DNA of 64,000 nt. It comes from Stutzerimonas stutzeri. Lineage in GTDB: Bacteria; Pseudomonadota; Gammaproteobacteria; Pseudomonadales; Pseudomonadaceae. Numbering within the stretch: position 1 is the first letter of the stretch; every line of letters begins with the position of its first letter. The notes below the pieces were generated by a model. The model did no database searches. It had not been told where the DNA came from and worked only from the letters and a program-made list of their open reading frames with translations. A program made the translations under genes and the position numbers. The DNA lies in contig NZ_CP139348.1 in NCBI RefSeq assembly GCF_038561965.1, positions 372,001 through 436,000 on the forward strand, given 5' to 3'. Shown one piece after another: positions 52,335 through 60,722 of this stretch.

Positions 52335-53857
52335 AACTGCGCCAAAGCATGGCCGGGCTGCACACCTGGGGCGGACTGCTGCCGAGCTGGTTGCTCTTCG
52401 TGATCATCTTCGCCGGCACGGTTGCGTGCTTCGACAAGGAACTCACGCGCTGGATGCGCCCCGCGCTGCACGACGGCGTGGTATCGAGCCTGGGAGCGGA
52501 CGACGTACGGGGCTGGTTGCAGCAGAACGTCAGCGATGAGCTGCATGCCTTCTGGATGCACGGCCCCACCGAGCGTGAACCGTACTGGCGGCTCGGCTGG
52601 GAAGTGGACGGCACCGAGACGATCCACAATGTCGCCTTCGACCCGCGCAGTGCGCAGGCCACGCCCATGCCGGAAACCGTCGGTGGTGAGTTCTTCTTCA
52701 AGCTGCACTACAACCTGCACGCTGGCGACATCGGCATGTACATCGTTGGCCTGGCGGGCATGTTCATGCTCGTCGCGCTGGTGTCGGGAGTGATTATCCA
52801 TCGGCGCATCTTCAAGGACTTCTTCACCTTGAGGCCCAAGGCCAATGGACAGCGCGCCTGGCTCGATGCGCACAACCTGTTCGGCGTGGTCGGTTTTCCA
52901 TTCCATCTGGTGCTGGCCTACACCGGCGTGGCGATCTTCGTCGCGTCCTACATGCCGGCTGCCGCGCAGGTGAGCTACTCCGGCAATGTCATGCAGTACT
53001 TCGGCGAGGTGATGGGTAGCTATCACCGCGACGAGCTGCACCAGCCGGCCGCCGCGCCTACCTCGCTCGATGCGCTGATCGTCGAGTCGCAGCGGCAGTG
53101 GGACGGCGGCGAGGCAGGCTGGGTCAGCGTGCACCATCCCGATGACGCCTCGGCCGTGGTGGACATCCGCCGGCGGGACCGCTCGCGCATCGGCTCACCG
53201 CAGGACACCCTGACCTACGACGCCGCCAGCGGCGAGCTGCTCAATCGTCAGGATGCATCCACCGGCTATCGCGCCTACCTCTGGCTCGCGGGCCTGCATA
53301 TGGCGCAGTTCGGCGGCACGCTGGTGCGCCTGCTTTATCTGCTGATGGGACTTGCCGGTTGCGCCATGCTGGTCGGCGGCCTGCAGGTCTGGCTGGCCAA
53401 GCGTGAGCAGCGAGGTGATCGGAGCGTGGTCTGGGTACGGGCGCTGAACGCCTCCGTATTTGCCGGCCTGCCGCTGGCCAGCCTGGCGCTGCTGTGGGGC
53501 AATCGGCTGATCCCGAGCACTTTCGCCGAACGCGCCGTGGCCGAGGGCTGGGTGTTCGTTGGCGCCTGGTGGCTAGCTGTGCTCTGGGCTGTGCTGCGGC
53601 GCCGGCAGAGCCGCCGCCTGCTGCGCGAACAACTGCTGCTCGGTGCCGTGCTCGCGCTTGGATTGCCACTGATCAACGGGCTGACAGCCGAGGGGCACCT
53701 GATCGCCAGCCTCGGGCGTGGCGACTGGACGTTGGCATCGGTTGATCTGTTCATGATCGTCGCAGGGCTGGCGTGTGCCGCCTGCGCCTGGCGCCTGAAC
53801 GCAGCGCCGGCCCCCGCCGCGATGCGTAGCCGGGCAACCCGAGCACAGGAGGCGTGA
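52331..53857 (+). CDS. PepSY-associated membrane protein (putative ferric-siderophore reductase type)
   Basis: The 508-residue protein has an N-terminal helix (LPSWLLFVIIFAGTVACFDKEL), a large periplasmic PepSY-like region, paired histidines in FKLHYNLHAGDIGMYIVGLAG and DAHNLFGVVGFPFHL that could hold haem, and about four further C-terminal helices. Such PepSY_TM proteins are thought to reduce ferric siderophore complexes in the periplasm or at the membrane. It starts within the stop of the DUF3649 gene and ends overlapping the DUF3325 gene by four bases, so all three are co-translated. Confidence 0.85.
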   Translation: MKLRQSMAGLHTWGGLLPSWLLFVIIFAGTVACFDKELTRWMRPALHDGVVSSLGADDVRGWLQQNVSDELHAFWMHGPTEREPYWRLGWEVDGTETIHNVAFDPRSAQATPMPETVGGEFFFKLHYNLHAGDIGMYIVGLAGMFMLVALVSGVIIHRRIFKDFFTLRPKANGQRAWLDAHNLFGVVGFPFHLVLAYTGVAIFVASYMPAAAQVSYSGNVMQYFGEVMGSYHRDELHQPAAAPTSLDALIVESQRQWDGGEAGWVSVHHPDDASAVVDIRRRDRSRIGSPQDTLTYDAASGELLNRQDASTGYRAYLWLAGLHMAQFGGTLVRLLYLLMGLAGCAMLVGGLQVWLAKREQRGDRSVVWVRALNASVFAGLPLASLALLWGNRLIPSTFAERAVAEGWVFVGAWWLAVLWAVLRRRQSRRLLREQLLLGAVLALGLPLINGLTAEGHLIASLGRGDWTLASVDLFMIVAGLACAACAWRLNAAPAPAAMRSRATRAQEA

Positions 53858-54183
53858 ACGTGTTGTTATTGGCTTTGGCCCTGGCCTACCTGGGTATGAC
53901 GCTGCTCTGCCTGACCATGAACCGCCATCGTGGCGTGCTGCTTCGCGCTAATACGCGTTTGCCGGGGGCGGCGATCATCCGTTCACTGGCAGCGGTCTGT
54001 TTCGGCTTCGCCCTCTGGCTGTGCATCAACAGCCAGGGCGGCGAGATCGGAACGGTGATCTGGCTTTGTCTGGTGATGCTCTCCGGCTTGTTGCTGGTGC
54101 TGCTGCTGGCCTGGCGTTCGCGTTGGGTGTTGCCGGTCGCGCCGTTGCTGGCAGTGTGCGGCGTATTGCAGGGAGTGTTCTAA
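53854..54183 (+). CDS. DUF3325-like small inner-membrane protein
   Basis: The 109-residue protein has four hydrophobic helices and the family opening LALAYLGMTLLCLTMNRHR. DUF3325 proteins sit at the end of TonB-receptor/PepSY operons; no activity is known. The GTG at 53854 overlaps the stop of the PepSY gene, indicating coupling. Confidence 0.78.
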   Translation: MNVLLLALALAYLGMTLLCLTMNRHRGVLLRANTRLPGAAIIRSLAAVCFGFALWLCINSQGGEIGTVIWLCLVMLSGLLLVLLLAWRSRWVLPVAPLLAVCGVLQGVF

Positions 54184-54237
54184 CAACCCCACGGGCGGCA
54201 CCGGTCGTGCGGCTCGCCAACTAGCAGAGGAAAATCG

Positions 54238-55164
54238 ATGACCTGCATTCTTCAGATGGGCCCGCTAACCGAGCGATTTCAGCGGCGCCTGGACGGCCAT
54301 GAAGTACTGACGTACTGGCAGGGCGACGCCGAAGCGCTGCTTGCCAAGCATGCCGAGCGTATCGAGATCATGGTCACCTCTGCGCGGTTCGGCTGCCCGG
54401 CCTCGCTGATCGAACGGCTGCCCAGCTTGAGAGCCATCTGCAGCTTCGGTGTCGGCTATGACTCCATTGCGGTGGAGGCCGCGAGGGCGCGGGGCATACC
54501 GGTAAGCAACACCCCCGAGGTACTCAACGACTGCGTGGCCGATCTGGCCTTCGGTCTGATTATCGACTGCGCCCGGCAGCTCGCGCAGGGCGACCGTTTC
54601 GTCCGAGAGGGCCGTTGGGCTGATGGCAATCTTGGCCTCGGCCGTCGGGTTAGTGGCAAACGCCTGGGTATCGTTGGGCTGGGGCGCATCGGCGAGGCGG
54701 TTGCCAAGCGTTCGACGGGCTTCGACATGTCGGTGCGTTATCACAATCGCCGGCCGGTTGCGGGCAGCCCGTTTCAATACGAGGCCGATCTGCACGCGCT
54801 CGCGCGCTGGTCTGATTTCCTGGTCCTTACCTGTCCGGGCGGGCCACAGACGCAAAATCTGATCGACCGTGCGGTGCTCGACGCACTGGGTGCCAAAGGC
54901 ATTCTGATCAACGTGGCGCGAGGGTCGGTAGTGGACGAGCCAGCGTTGGTCGCCGCGTTGCAGGACGGCAGGCTCGGTGGTGCCGGGCTGGACGTCTTTG
55001 CCGACGAGCCGAGGGTGCCTACCGCGCTCTGTGAGTTGCCCAACGTTGTGCTGCTGCCGCACATCGGCAGTGCCACCCATGAAACCCGCGGCGCGATGGA
55101 GGATCTGCTTTTGGACAACCTGGACTGCTTTGTCCGTGAAGGCAGGCTGCTGACGCCGGTCTAG
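54238..55164 (+). CDS. D-isomer-specific 2-hydroxyacid dehydrogenase
   Basis: The 308-residue enzyme has the family's NAD(P)-binding GLGRIGEAVAKR near residue 144, the catalytic arginine in NVARGSVVDE near 225, the glutamate in DVFADEPRVP and the histidine in PHIGSATHETR near 280. It reduces 2-keto acids such as hydroxypyruvate, glyoxylate or 2-ketogluconate; which one is not clear. A sugar-acid role is plausible since it sits between the aldarate genes and an aldose 1-epimerase, with oprD beyond. The ribosome site AGAGGAA precedes the ATG at 54238. Confidence 0.9.
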   Translation: MTCILQMGPLTERFQRRLDGHEVLTYWQGDAEALLAKHAERIEIMVTSARFGCPASLIERLPSLRAICSFGVGYDSIAVEAARARGIPVSNTPEVLNDCVADLAFGLIIDCARQLAQGDRFVREGRWADGNLGLGRRVSGKRLGIVGLGRIGEAVAKRSTGFDMSVRYHNRRPVAGSPFQYEADLHALARWSDFLVLTCPGGPQTQNLIDRAVLDALGAKGILINVARGSVVDEPALVAALQDGRLGGAGLDVFADEPRVPTALCELPNVVLLPHIGSATHETRGAMEDLLLDNLDCFVREGRLLTPV

Positions 55165-55350
55165 CGCTGCAGGTTGCCGCGCCAGTGCCTTGGCGGCGAA
55201 ACGCCGTATCGCTGCGTTTGCAGGCGAAGCCCGGTTCCCCCGACCAGTTTCAACACTGGGCGTGGCAGCGTTCCCGGCCGCAGAACCTGGCGCAGCCTCA
55301 TGCCCAAGCAACGTCGCTCCGCAGTGGGCGCCATCTGATATGGAGAAGGC

Positions 55351-56244
55351 ATGGCTACCTTTGACCAGGTTCACCTCGCTCACGCTGGTTTCCGGCTCTC
55401 GGTCTGCCCGGCGCTGGGGGGCGCCGTCACCCGCTTCGCCCTCGATGATTTCGACCTGTTGCGGCCCTGGGATGGCAGCGAGCAGGTGCGCCGCGCGAGC
55501 TGCTTCGTGCTGGCGCCATACTCCAACCGCATCGGCGAGGGCCGATTCGACTTCGATGGCAGCACCCATCGGCTACGGCGCAACTCCCCTGATCACGCTT
55601 TGCCGATCCATGGGCTGGCCTGGAAGCGTGCCTGGCAGCTGGAAAAGCAGGGCAATGATCACCTCCTACTGAGCCTGACGCATGACCCGACCTGGGGCGA
55701 AAACGCCTTGGACTGGCCGTTTGCCTTCGAACTCGAGCATGAGATTCGCCTGGACCAGCAGGGCGCCTGGCTGCGGCTGGCGCTGACTAACCGTAGCGAT
55801 GGGGTCATGCCGGCCGGCCTCGGCTGGCACCCATACTTCCCGCGCCACGACGGCGTGACGCTGGGTTTTGCCGCCAAGCAGGTCTGGTTGAGTGATGAGC
55901 AGCAGCTGCCGCACGAGGCGGTGGACGTGCCGCCGCGCTGGGATTATCGGCAGGCGCGGGAGCTGGGCGAGCCAGGGTTGGATCACTGCTTCAGCGGCTG
56001 GGATGCGAAGGCGGCGCTGCAGTGGCCCGCGGCGGGTGTCACGCTGCAAATCGAGGCGGACTCGTCGATGGCGCACCTGGTGGTCTACACGCCGCCTGCC
56101 GCGCAGGGCTTGTTCGCCGTGGAGCCGGTGTCCCATCTCAACAATGCTCTGAATCAGGCCGATCCGGCCAAGCATGGCGTGGTGTATCTGCAGCCCGGCG
56201 AGCGGCTGGAGCGCCACTGTCGTATGCGCGTCTCGCGTAGCTGA
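55351..56244 (+). CDS. Aldose 1-epimerase family protein
   Basis: The 297-residue protein shows the galactose-mutarotase fold with the pair of histidines in LPIHGLAWKRAWQ (near residue 80) and AGLGWHPYFPR (near residue 155) and the catalytic glutamate in FAVEPVSHLNNALN (near residue 258). It interconverts alpha and beta anomers of an aldose, possibly of galacturonate or galactose, supplying the anomer used by uronate dehydrogenase; this link is an inference from neighbourhood. It is convergent with oprD. The upstream gap (55165-55350) has no visible gene. Confidence 0.9.
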   Translation: MATFDQVHLAHAGFRLSVCPALGGAVTRFALDDFDLLRPWDGSEQVRRASCFVLAPYSNRIGEGRFDFDGSTHRLRRNSPDHALPIHGLAWKRAWQLEKQGNDHLLLSLTHDPTWGENALDWPFAFELEHEIRLDQQGAWLRLALTNRSDGVMPAGLGWHPYFPRHDGVTLGFAAKQVWLSDEQQLPHEAVDVPPRWDYRQARELGEPGLDHCFSGWDAKAALQWPAAGVTLQIEADSSMAHLVVYTPPAAQGLFAVEPVSHLNNALNQADPAKHGVVYLQPGERLERHCRMRVSRS

Positions 56245-56253
56245 AGGCGAACG

Positions 56254-56279
56254 AAAAAAGGCCCGTCAGAAGACGGGCC
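56254..56279 (-). terminator. Intrinsic terminator of the OprD porin gene
   Basis: GGCCCGTC pairs with GACGGGCC around AGAA (56260-56279); the leftward transcript then meets six T residues (A-run 56254-56259). It may also serve the rightward epimerase gene. Confidence 0.9.
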
Positions 56280-56328
56280 AAAGATTTATCGCAACCGGAG
56301 CGAGGAGGGTTGCGTACTGCGCTACCGC

Positions 56329-57600
56329 TTACAGCAGAGACAGCGGGTAGTTGAAGATCAGGCGGTTCTCGTCGAACTCGGTCGTGTTGTAGTCGCGACG
56401 GATGCTGGAGTTGCGCCACTTGACGTTGAGGCTCTTGAACGGCCCGCTCTGCACGGTGTAGGCAAGCTCGGATTCACGACCCCATTCCTTGCCGTCATCC
56501 ACGCCACCGGCTTCGATGCGATCACCGCTGATGTAGCGGTTCATGATGGTCAGCCCCGGAACACCCATGCCGGCAAAGTTGTAGTCGTGGCGCAGCTGCC
56601 AGGAGCGTTCGTTGGGGTTGTCGTAGCTGGAGTTGAACGAGTCGTTGGCCAGGGTGCCGCCACTGGTGCCATTGACGCGCATCCAACCATTGTCGCCGCT
56701 GACTTTCTGCAGGCCGACATAGAAGGTGTTGCCGCCTACCTGCAAGCCGAACAGGCCGGAGTAGGTCTTGTTGTCGAGGTCGCCGACCAGCGCGCTGCCT
56801 TCTTCCTTGCCGGTGAAGTAGCCGAGGTTGGCGGTCAGCGCCATGTTTTCGCCCAGCGGCTGGGTATGCAGGAGCTGGAAGTAGTTCTGCTGGTAGATGT
56901 CTTCCAGGCGCGCGTGCCAGGCGCCGACCTTGGTCTTCGCGCCAAGCTCGTACTCGCCACCGACGAAGTTGAAGCGATCTGAGGTCGCACCGGCGGAGCC
57001 CTGCAGGAACATGTCTTCCATGCTGCCGTCGTCGCGTGGGCTGTTCTGCCGCATCTGGCCGCCATACAGCGCCAGGCCGTTGATCTCCTTGGAGGTGATC
57101 ATGCCGCCCTGGAAGGTCTGGGGCAGCGAGCGGCCGTCGTCCGAGCGCAGGATTGGCAACACCACCATCCACTCACCGACACGTACTTCAGTTTCCGAGA
57201 GCTTGGCCTTCGCCGCGACCGCCAGGCGGCCGAAGTCATCCGCCGGGTGCCGGTCGCCAGGTGCGCCATGCACTGGCAGCAGACCCGTGCCGTAGGTACC
57301 GCCGCCGCCGTCGAGCTTGACTGACAACAGGCCCAGCGCATCCACGCCGAAGCCCACCGGGCCGGGGGTATAGCCGGACTGGAAGTTGAGAATGAAGCTC
57401 TGCGTCCATTCCTCGGCCTTGCTCAGCGGAGCGTCCGGGTTGGTGAAGTTCCGGTTGATGTAGAAGTTGCGCAGATTCAGCGTCGTCGACGCGTCTTCGA
57501 TGAAGCCTTCGGCCTGTGCATTAGCACAGATGCCGAGCGATGCGAGGGTGATACAGCCGCCAGCGAACAGCGCGACGGACGAGGGGGTGCGTGGGGTCAT
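56329..57600 (-). CDS. OprD-family outer-membrane porin
   Basis: The 423-residue porin has a signal peptide (SSVALFAGGCITLASLGICANAQA) and OprD hallmarks: GFIEDASTTLNLRNFYINRNF, EEWTQSFILNFQSGYTPGPVGFGVDALGL (abbreviated), PILRSDDGRSLPQTFQGGMI and the basic-ladder-rich barrel, ending near FNYPLSLL. OprD channels admit small carboxylates and amino acids. Its promoter copies that of udh in element order and sequence, so a uronate or aldarate substrate is likely. Start ATG 57600 is chosen for the signal peptide; a codon at 57645 is less likely. Confidence 0.92.
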   Translation of the reverse strand: MTPRTPSSVALFAGGCITLASLGICANAQAEGFIEDASTTLNLRNFYINRNFTNPDAPLSKAEEWTQSFILNFQSGYTPGPVGFGVDALGLLSVKLDGGGGTYGTGLLPVHGAPGDRHPADDFGRLAVAAKAKLSETEVRVGEWMVVLPILRSDDGRSLPQTFQGGMITSKEINGLALYGGQMRQNSPRDDGSMEDMFLQGSAGATSDRFNFVGGEYELGAKTKVGAWHARLEDIYQQNYFQLLHTQPLGENMALTANLGYFTGKEEGSALVGDLDNKTYSGLFGLQVGGNTFYVGLQKVSGDNGWMRVNGTSGGTLANDSFNSSYDNPNERSWQLRHDYNFAGMGVPGLTIMNRYISGDRIEAGGVDDGKEWGRESELAYTVQSGPFKSLNVKWRNSSIRRDYNTTEFDENRLIFNYPLSLL

Positions 57601-57693
57601 TATTGTTGTGCTCCCTTGCTTGATGGGCCGCCCCGGTGTGGCCACCGTGGGGGCGGTGGTCTATGCCTGATGGCAAGTCTAATGACGTCAGTT

Positions 57694-57753
57694 GTCATAT
57701 GACCGCAGGCATTATGGCGATGAGCACGTTGTTGTCAATGTCGCTTAAAGTCG
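57694..57753 (-). promoter_or_regulatory. Promoter and operator of the OprD porin gene
   Basis: Leftward: CGACTTTAAGCG (57753-57742), -35 TTGACA (57738-57733), 16-base spacer, -10 CATAAT (57716-57711) and the palindrome GTCATATGAC (57703-57694). The 12-base upstream block and the palindrome are the same as in the udh promoter. Confidence 0.7.
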
Positions 57754-57901
57754 AAGGCGATCTTCCTGCAGGCGTTGCAGCCACAAGCTATAAGCGCGCA
57801 GATAGAGGAAAGGTTGGGGTTTTGTTTGTTCATTTGAGAACGCCCGTACTGGTCGTACAGGCGTTGATGTCGCGTTTTACTGCGTGTGGTGATCGTATGA
57901 C

Positions 57902-58390
57902 TTATTGGCGGCGGTAGGGCGATGTTGCTGCCGGGGAAAGATCGAACGTGCCCCTTTCGACGAAGCGCTGGGTGCCGAACAGCCCGCCGGCGAGCTTGCC
58001 GCGCAATACGTAGGGCACCTCGTCGAGGCCGACGTGCTCAGCCAGGCCTAGGGCCTGACGCGCCGCGGAGAACGCCGAGATGGTCACCGGCACGCTGAGC
58101 ACGCTTTCGCCGAAGCGCGGCACGGTGCCGCTCTGGTCGCTGACGCCACTGGCCAGCCGCCGGCCGTTGACCTCCAGATCGAGGGCGACGCCGTTGTAGT
58201 CGATGGCGGCCTCGTTGGGATTCTGCAGGCGCAGCCGGACCATGAAGCGCAACTCCAGGCCTTCGCCTTGCAGTGGCTGGATACCGGCAACCTGGACGTT
58301 GAGCGGGTCGCGTGGCGAAAGCGCCGCACATGCGCCCAATGCGAACGCAAGCAGGGCGATCAGCAGCAGGCGCAGCGGTCGGTGAAGCAT
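57902..58390 (-). CDS. LEA-type-2 family lipoprotein
   Basis: The 162-residue protein has a lipoprotein signal (LLLIALLAFALGAC, Cys near residue 20) and a LEA14-like beta domain with the typical VQVAGIQPLQGEGLELRFMV and LQNPNEAAIDYNGV. Bacterial LEA14-like lipoproteins occur widely in pseudomonads, with unknown function. The ATG at 58390 begins the signal peptide; an upstream in-frame ATG at 58405 is possible. It is 15 bases after the slipin gene on the same strand and so may belong to that operon. Confidence 0.83.
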   Translation of the reverse strand: MLHRPLRLLLIALLAFALGACAALSPRDPLNVQVAGIQPLQGEGLELRFMVRLRLQNPNEAAIDYNGVALDLEVNGRRLASGVSDQSGTVPRFGESVLSVPVTISAFSAARQALGLAEHVGLDEVPYVLRGKLAGGLFGTQRFVERGTFDLSPAATSPYRRQ

Positions 58391-58405
58391 GGCAAATAGG
58401 TGCAC

Positions 58406-59164
58406 TCAGGATTTCCTGTCGAGGTTCTTGATGCCCTGCAGCAGCTCTATGGGCAGCGGGAAGACAATGGTGGAGCTCTTGTCGCTGGCGATGTTGCTCA
58501 GTGTCTGCATGTAGCGCAGCTGCATCGCACCTGATTGCCGACCGAGCATTTCGGCGGCCTGCATCAGCTTCTCCGAAGCCTGCAGCTCGCCCTCCGCATG
58601 AATGACCTTGGCGCGCCGCTCGCGTTCCGCCTCGGCCTGGCGCGCGATGGCGCGGACCATCGATTCATCGAGGTCGACGTGCTTGATTTCGACATTCGCG
58701 ACCTTGATACCCCAGGCGTCGGTCTGCGTATCCAGGACCTGCTGGATATCGCTGTTGAGCTGTTCACGTTCGGCCAGCATGTCGTCCAGTTCATGCTTGC
58801 CCAATACCGCGCGCAGCGTCGTCTGTGCCAACTGGCTGGTCGCAGAGTGATAGTCCTCGACCTGGATGATCGCTTTCTCCGCATCGAGTACGCGGTAATA
58901 CACCACGGCGTTGACCTTGACCGAAACGTTGTCGCGGGAGATCACGTCCTGGGTCGGCACGTCCAGCACCAAAGTGCGCAGGTCGACCCGCACCATCTGT
59001 TGCAGCCCAGGAATGATCATGATCAGGCCCGGGCCCTTGACCTTCCAGAAGCGCCCGAGCATGAACACCACGGCGCGCTCGTATTCGCGCAGGATGCGGA
59101 AGGTGGAGGCGAGCAGGCCCGCCAGCAGCACCAGCAACACCAGAAAACTCATTTCATAACCCAT
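58406..59164 (-). CDS. Slipin/stomatin family membrane protein (SPFH domain)
   Basis: The 252-residue protein has an N-terminal membrane helix (FLVLLVLLAGLLASTFRIL) followed by an SPFH/band-7 domain (ILREYERAVVFMLGRFWKVKG, TQDVISRDNVSVKVNAVVYY, in parts) and an Ala/Glu-rich coiled coil. Slipins pair with NfeD-type membrane proteases in conserved operons and organise membrane microdomains. Its start overlaps the upstream NfeD gene by 11 bases, and AGGAG lies upstream of the ATG at 59164. The same arrangement is found in many bacteria. Confidence 0.92.
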   Translation of the reverse strand: MGYEMSFLVLLVLLAGLLASTFRILREYERAVVFMLGRFWKVKGPGLIMIIPGLQQMVRVDLRTLVLDVPTQDVISRDNVSVKVNAVVYYRVLDAEKAIIQVEDYHSATSQLAQTTLRAVLGKHELDDMLAEREQLNSDIQQVLDTQTDAWGIKVANVEIKHVDLDESMVRAIARQAEAERERRAKVIHAEGELQASEKLMQAAEMLGRQSGAMQLRYMQTLSNIASDKSSTIVFPLPIELLQGIKNLDRKS

Positions 59165-60533
59165 GGTTAAGCTCCTCTCGATTGGTTGATGGCTGTGCCG
59201 TGACTTCCAGTTGCAAGCCCTGCCGCGCGAGCACGCGCACCTGCTGGCCAATCTGCAGCGGCGCGGTGCTGTGCACCTGCCAGTTCTCGCCTTGCAGATG
59301 CACCCAGCCGCGCTGGGGATCGTTAGTCGGCACCGCGGTGATCAAGGCGAGGCTGCCGATCAGCTCGCTGTCGCCACCGACCAGGCGTTGACGCCGCGCC
59401 TTCAACGCCATGCTGACGATGGCAAAAACCAGCAGGGCGCTAGCGATGCCCAGCGGCACGATCAGTGAGAGCAGAATGCCGAAGCCGGGTACTTCGGTGT
59501 CGATCAGGATCACCGCGCCGGCGACGAACGCCGCGACCCCGCCGATGCCGAGTACGCCGAAGCTCGGCAGAAAGCCCTCGGCCACCATGAAGGCGATGCC
59601 CAGCAGAATCAGCGCCACCCCGGCGTAGTTCACGGGCAGCAGCTGCAGCGCATAAAGCGCGAGGATCAGGCAGATGCCGCCGAGCACGCCGCCACCGCCC
59701 ATGCCCGGACTGGAGAATTCGAGAATCAGCCCGTAGATGCCGATCATCATCAGGATCAGCGCGACGCTCGGGTTGGTGATCACCGCCAGCAGGCGCACCC
59801 GCCAGTCCGGTGCGTGTTCGATCAGCTGAGCGTTGGCGGTGTTCAGGCCGACCTCGCCATCGATGGTGGCGAGGGTCTTGCCGTCCAGCTGGCGCAGCAG
59901 ATCGGCCACATCGCGCGCCAGGTAGTCGATCACCTTGAGCTCCAGTGCTTCGCTCGCCGACAGGCTGACCGCTTCGCGAACCGCCTGCTCGGCCCACTCG
60001 GCATTGCGTTCGCGCAATTGCGCGAGCCCACGGATGTAGGCCGCTGCATCGTTGACCTGCTTGCGGCTCATGGCATCGCCGGGCGCCTGGGCGTCATCGT
60101 TCTTTTCGCCCTTCGGTTGTTCGGCTGGTTCACCGGGCATGCCGCCACCGATCTGCACCGGTGTCGCCGCGCCGAGATTGGTGCCGGGCGCCATCGCCGC
60201 GACGTGGCTCGCATAGAGCATGTAAGTGCCCGCGCTGGCCGCGCGGGCGCCGCTGGGGGTGACGTAGGTGGCTACCGGAATAGGGCTGGCGAGAATCGCC
60301 TTGATGATGCTGCGCATCGACCCGTCCAGCCCGCCGGGGGTGTCCAGCTCCAGCACGATCAGTTGCGCGCCCTCGTCGCGGGCATGTTCGAGGCCGCGCA
60401 GCAGGTAGTCGGCACTGGCCGGACCGATGGCGCCATCCACCCGCAGCAGTGTCACCGGCGCCGCAGCGGTTGCGCTCTGGACCGCGAGCACGCACAGCAC
60501 GAACAGCAGCCAGCGAAGGGGGTGGCGAGGCAT
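59154..60533 (-). CDS. NfeD-family membrane serine protease (ClpP-class, long form)
   Basis: The 459-residue protein has a signal peptide, a ClpP-like protease domain (about residues 28-215) with the catalytic serine in ARAASAGTYMLYASH and the conserved LELDTPGG and AVSLSASEALELKVID stretches, then a block of four to five membrane helices and a C-terminal OB-fold NfeD domain (RGWVHLQGENWQVHS). An insertion QPKGEKNDDAQAPGDAMSRK sits in the protease domain, as in related STOPP proteins. It cleaves its slipin partner in archaeal homologues. The ATG at 60533 follows AGAGGAT. Confidence 0.92.
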   Translation of the reverse strand: MPRHPLRWLLFVLCVLAVQSATAAAPVTLLRVDGAIGPASADYLLRGLEHARDEGAQLIVLELDTPGGLDGSMRSIIKAILASPIPVATYVTPSGARAASAGTYMLYASHVAAMAPGTNLGAATPVQIGGGMPGEPAEQPKGEKNDDAQAPGDAMSRKQVNDAAAYIRGLAQLRERNAEWAEQAVREAVSLSASEALELKVIDYLARDVADLLRQLDGKTLATIDGEVGLNTANAQLIEHAPDWRVRLLAVITNPSVALILMMIGIYGLILEFSSPGMGGGGVLGGICLILALYALQLLPVNYAGVALILLGIAFMVAEGFLPSFGVLGIGGVAAFVAGAVILIDTEVPGFGILLSLIVPLGIASALLVFAIVSMALKARRQRLVGGDSELIGSLALITAVPTNDPQRGWVHLQGENWQVHSTAPLQIGQQVRVLARQGLQLEVTAQPSTNREELNHGL

Positions 60534-60722
60534 GGCGGATATCCTCTGGCGACGGCACGGCGCATCGCGTGCCCTTGTTGCCAGCTTAGACCACCGCATA
60601 CCGTGCGGCGGCGAGTCAGGACGCCGCGCAATCGCCGACCGGGCTGAACTCCGACCGCGGGCATGGCCTCAGACCCAGTAGGGGCAGGCCATCCCTGCCG
60701 GCATGCTGATCGAGGAGTCTTC

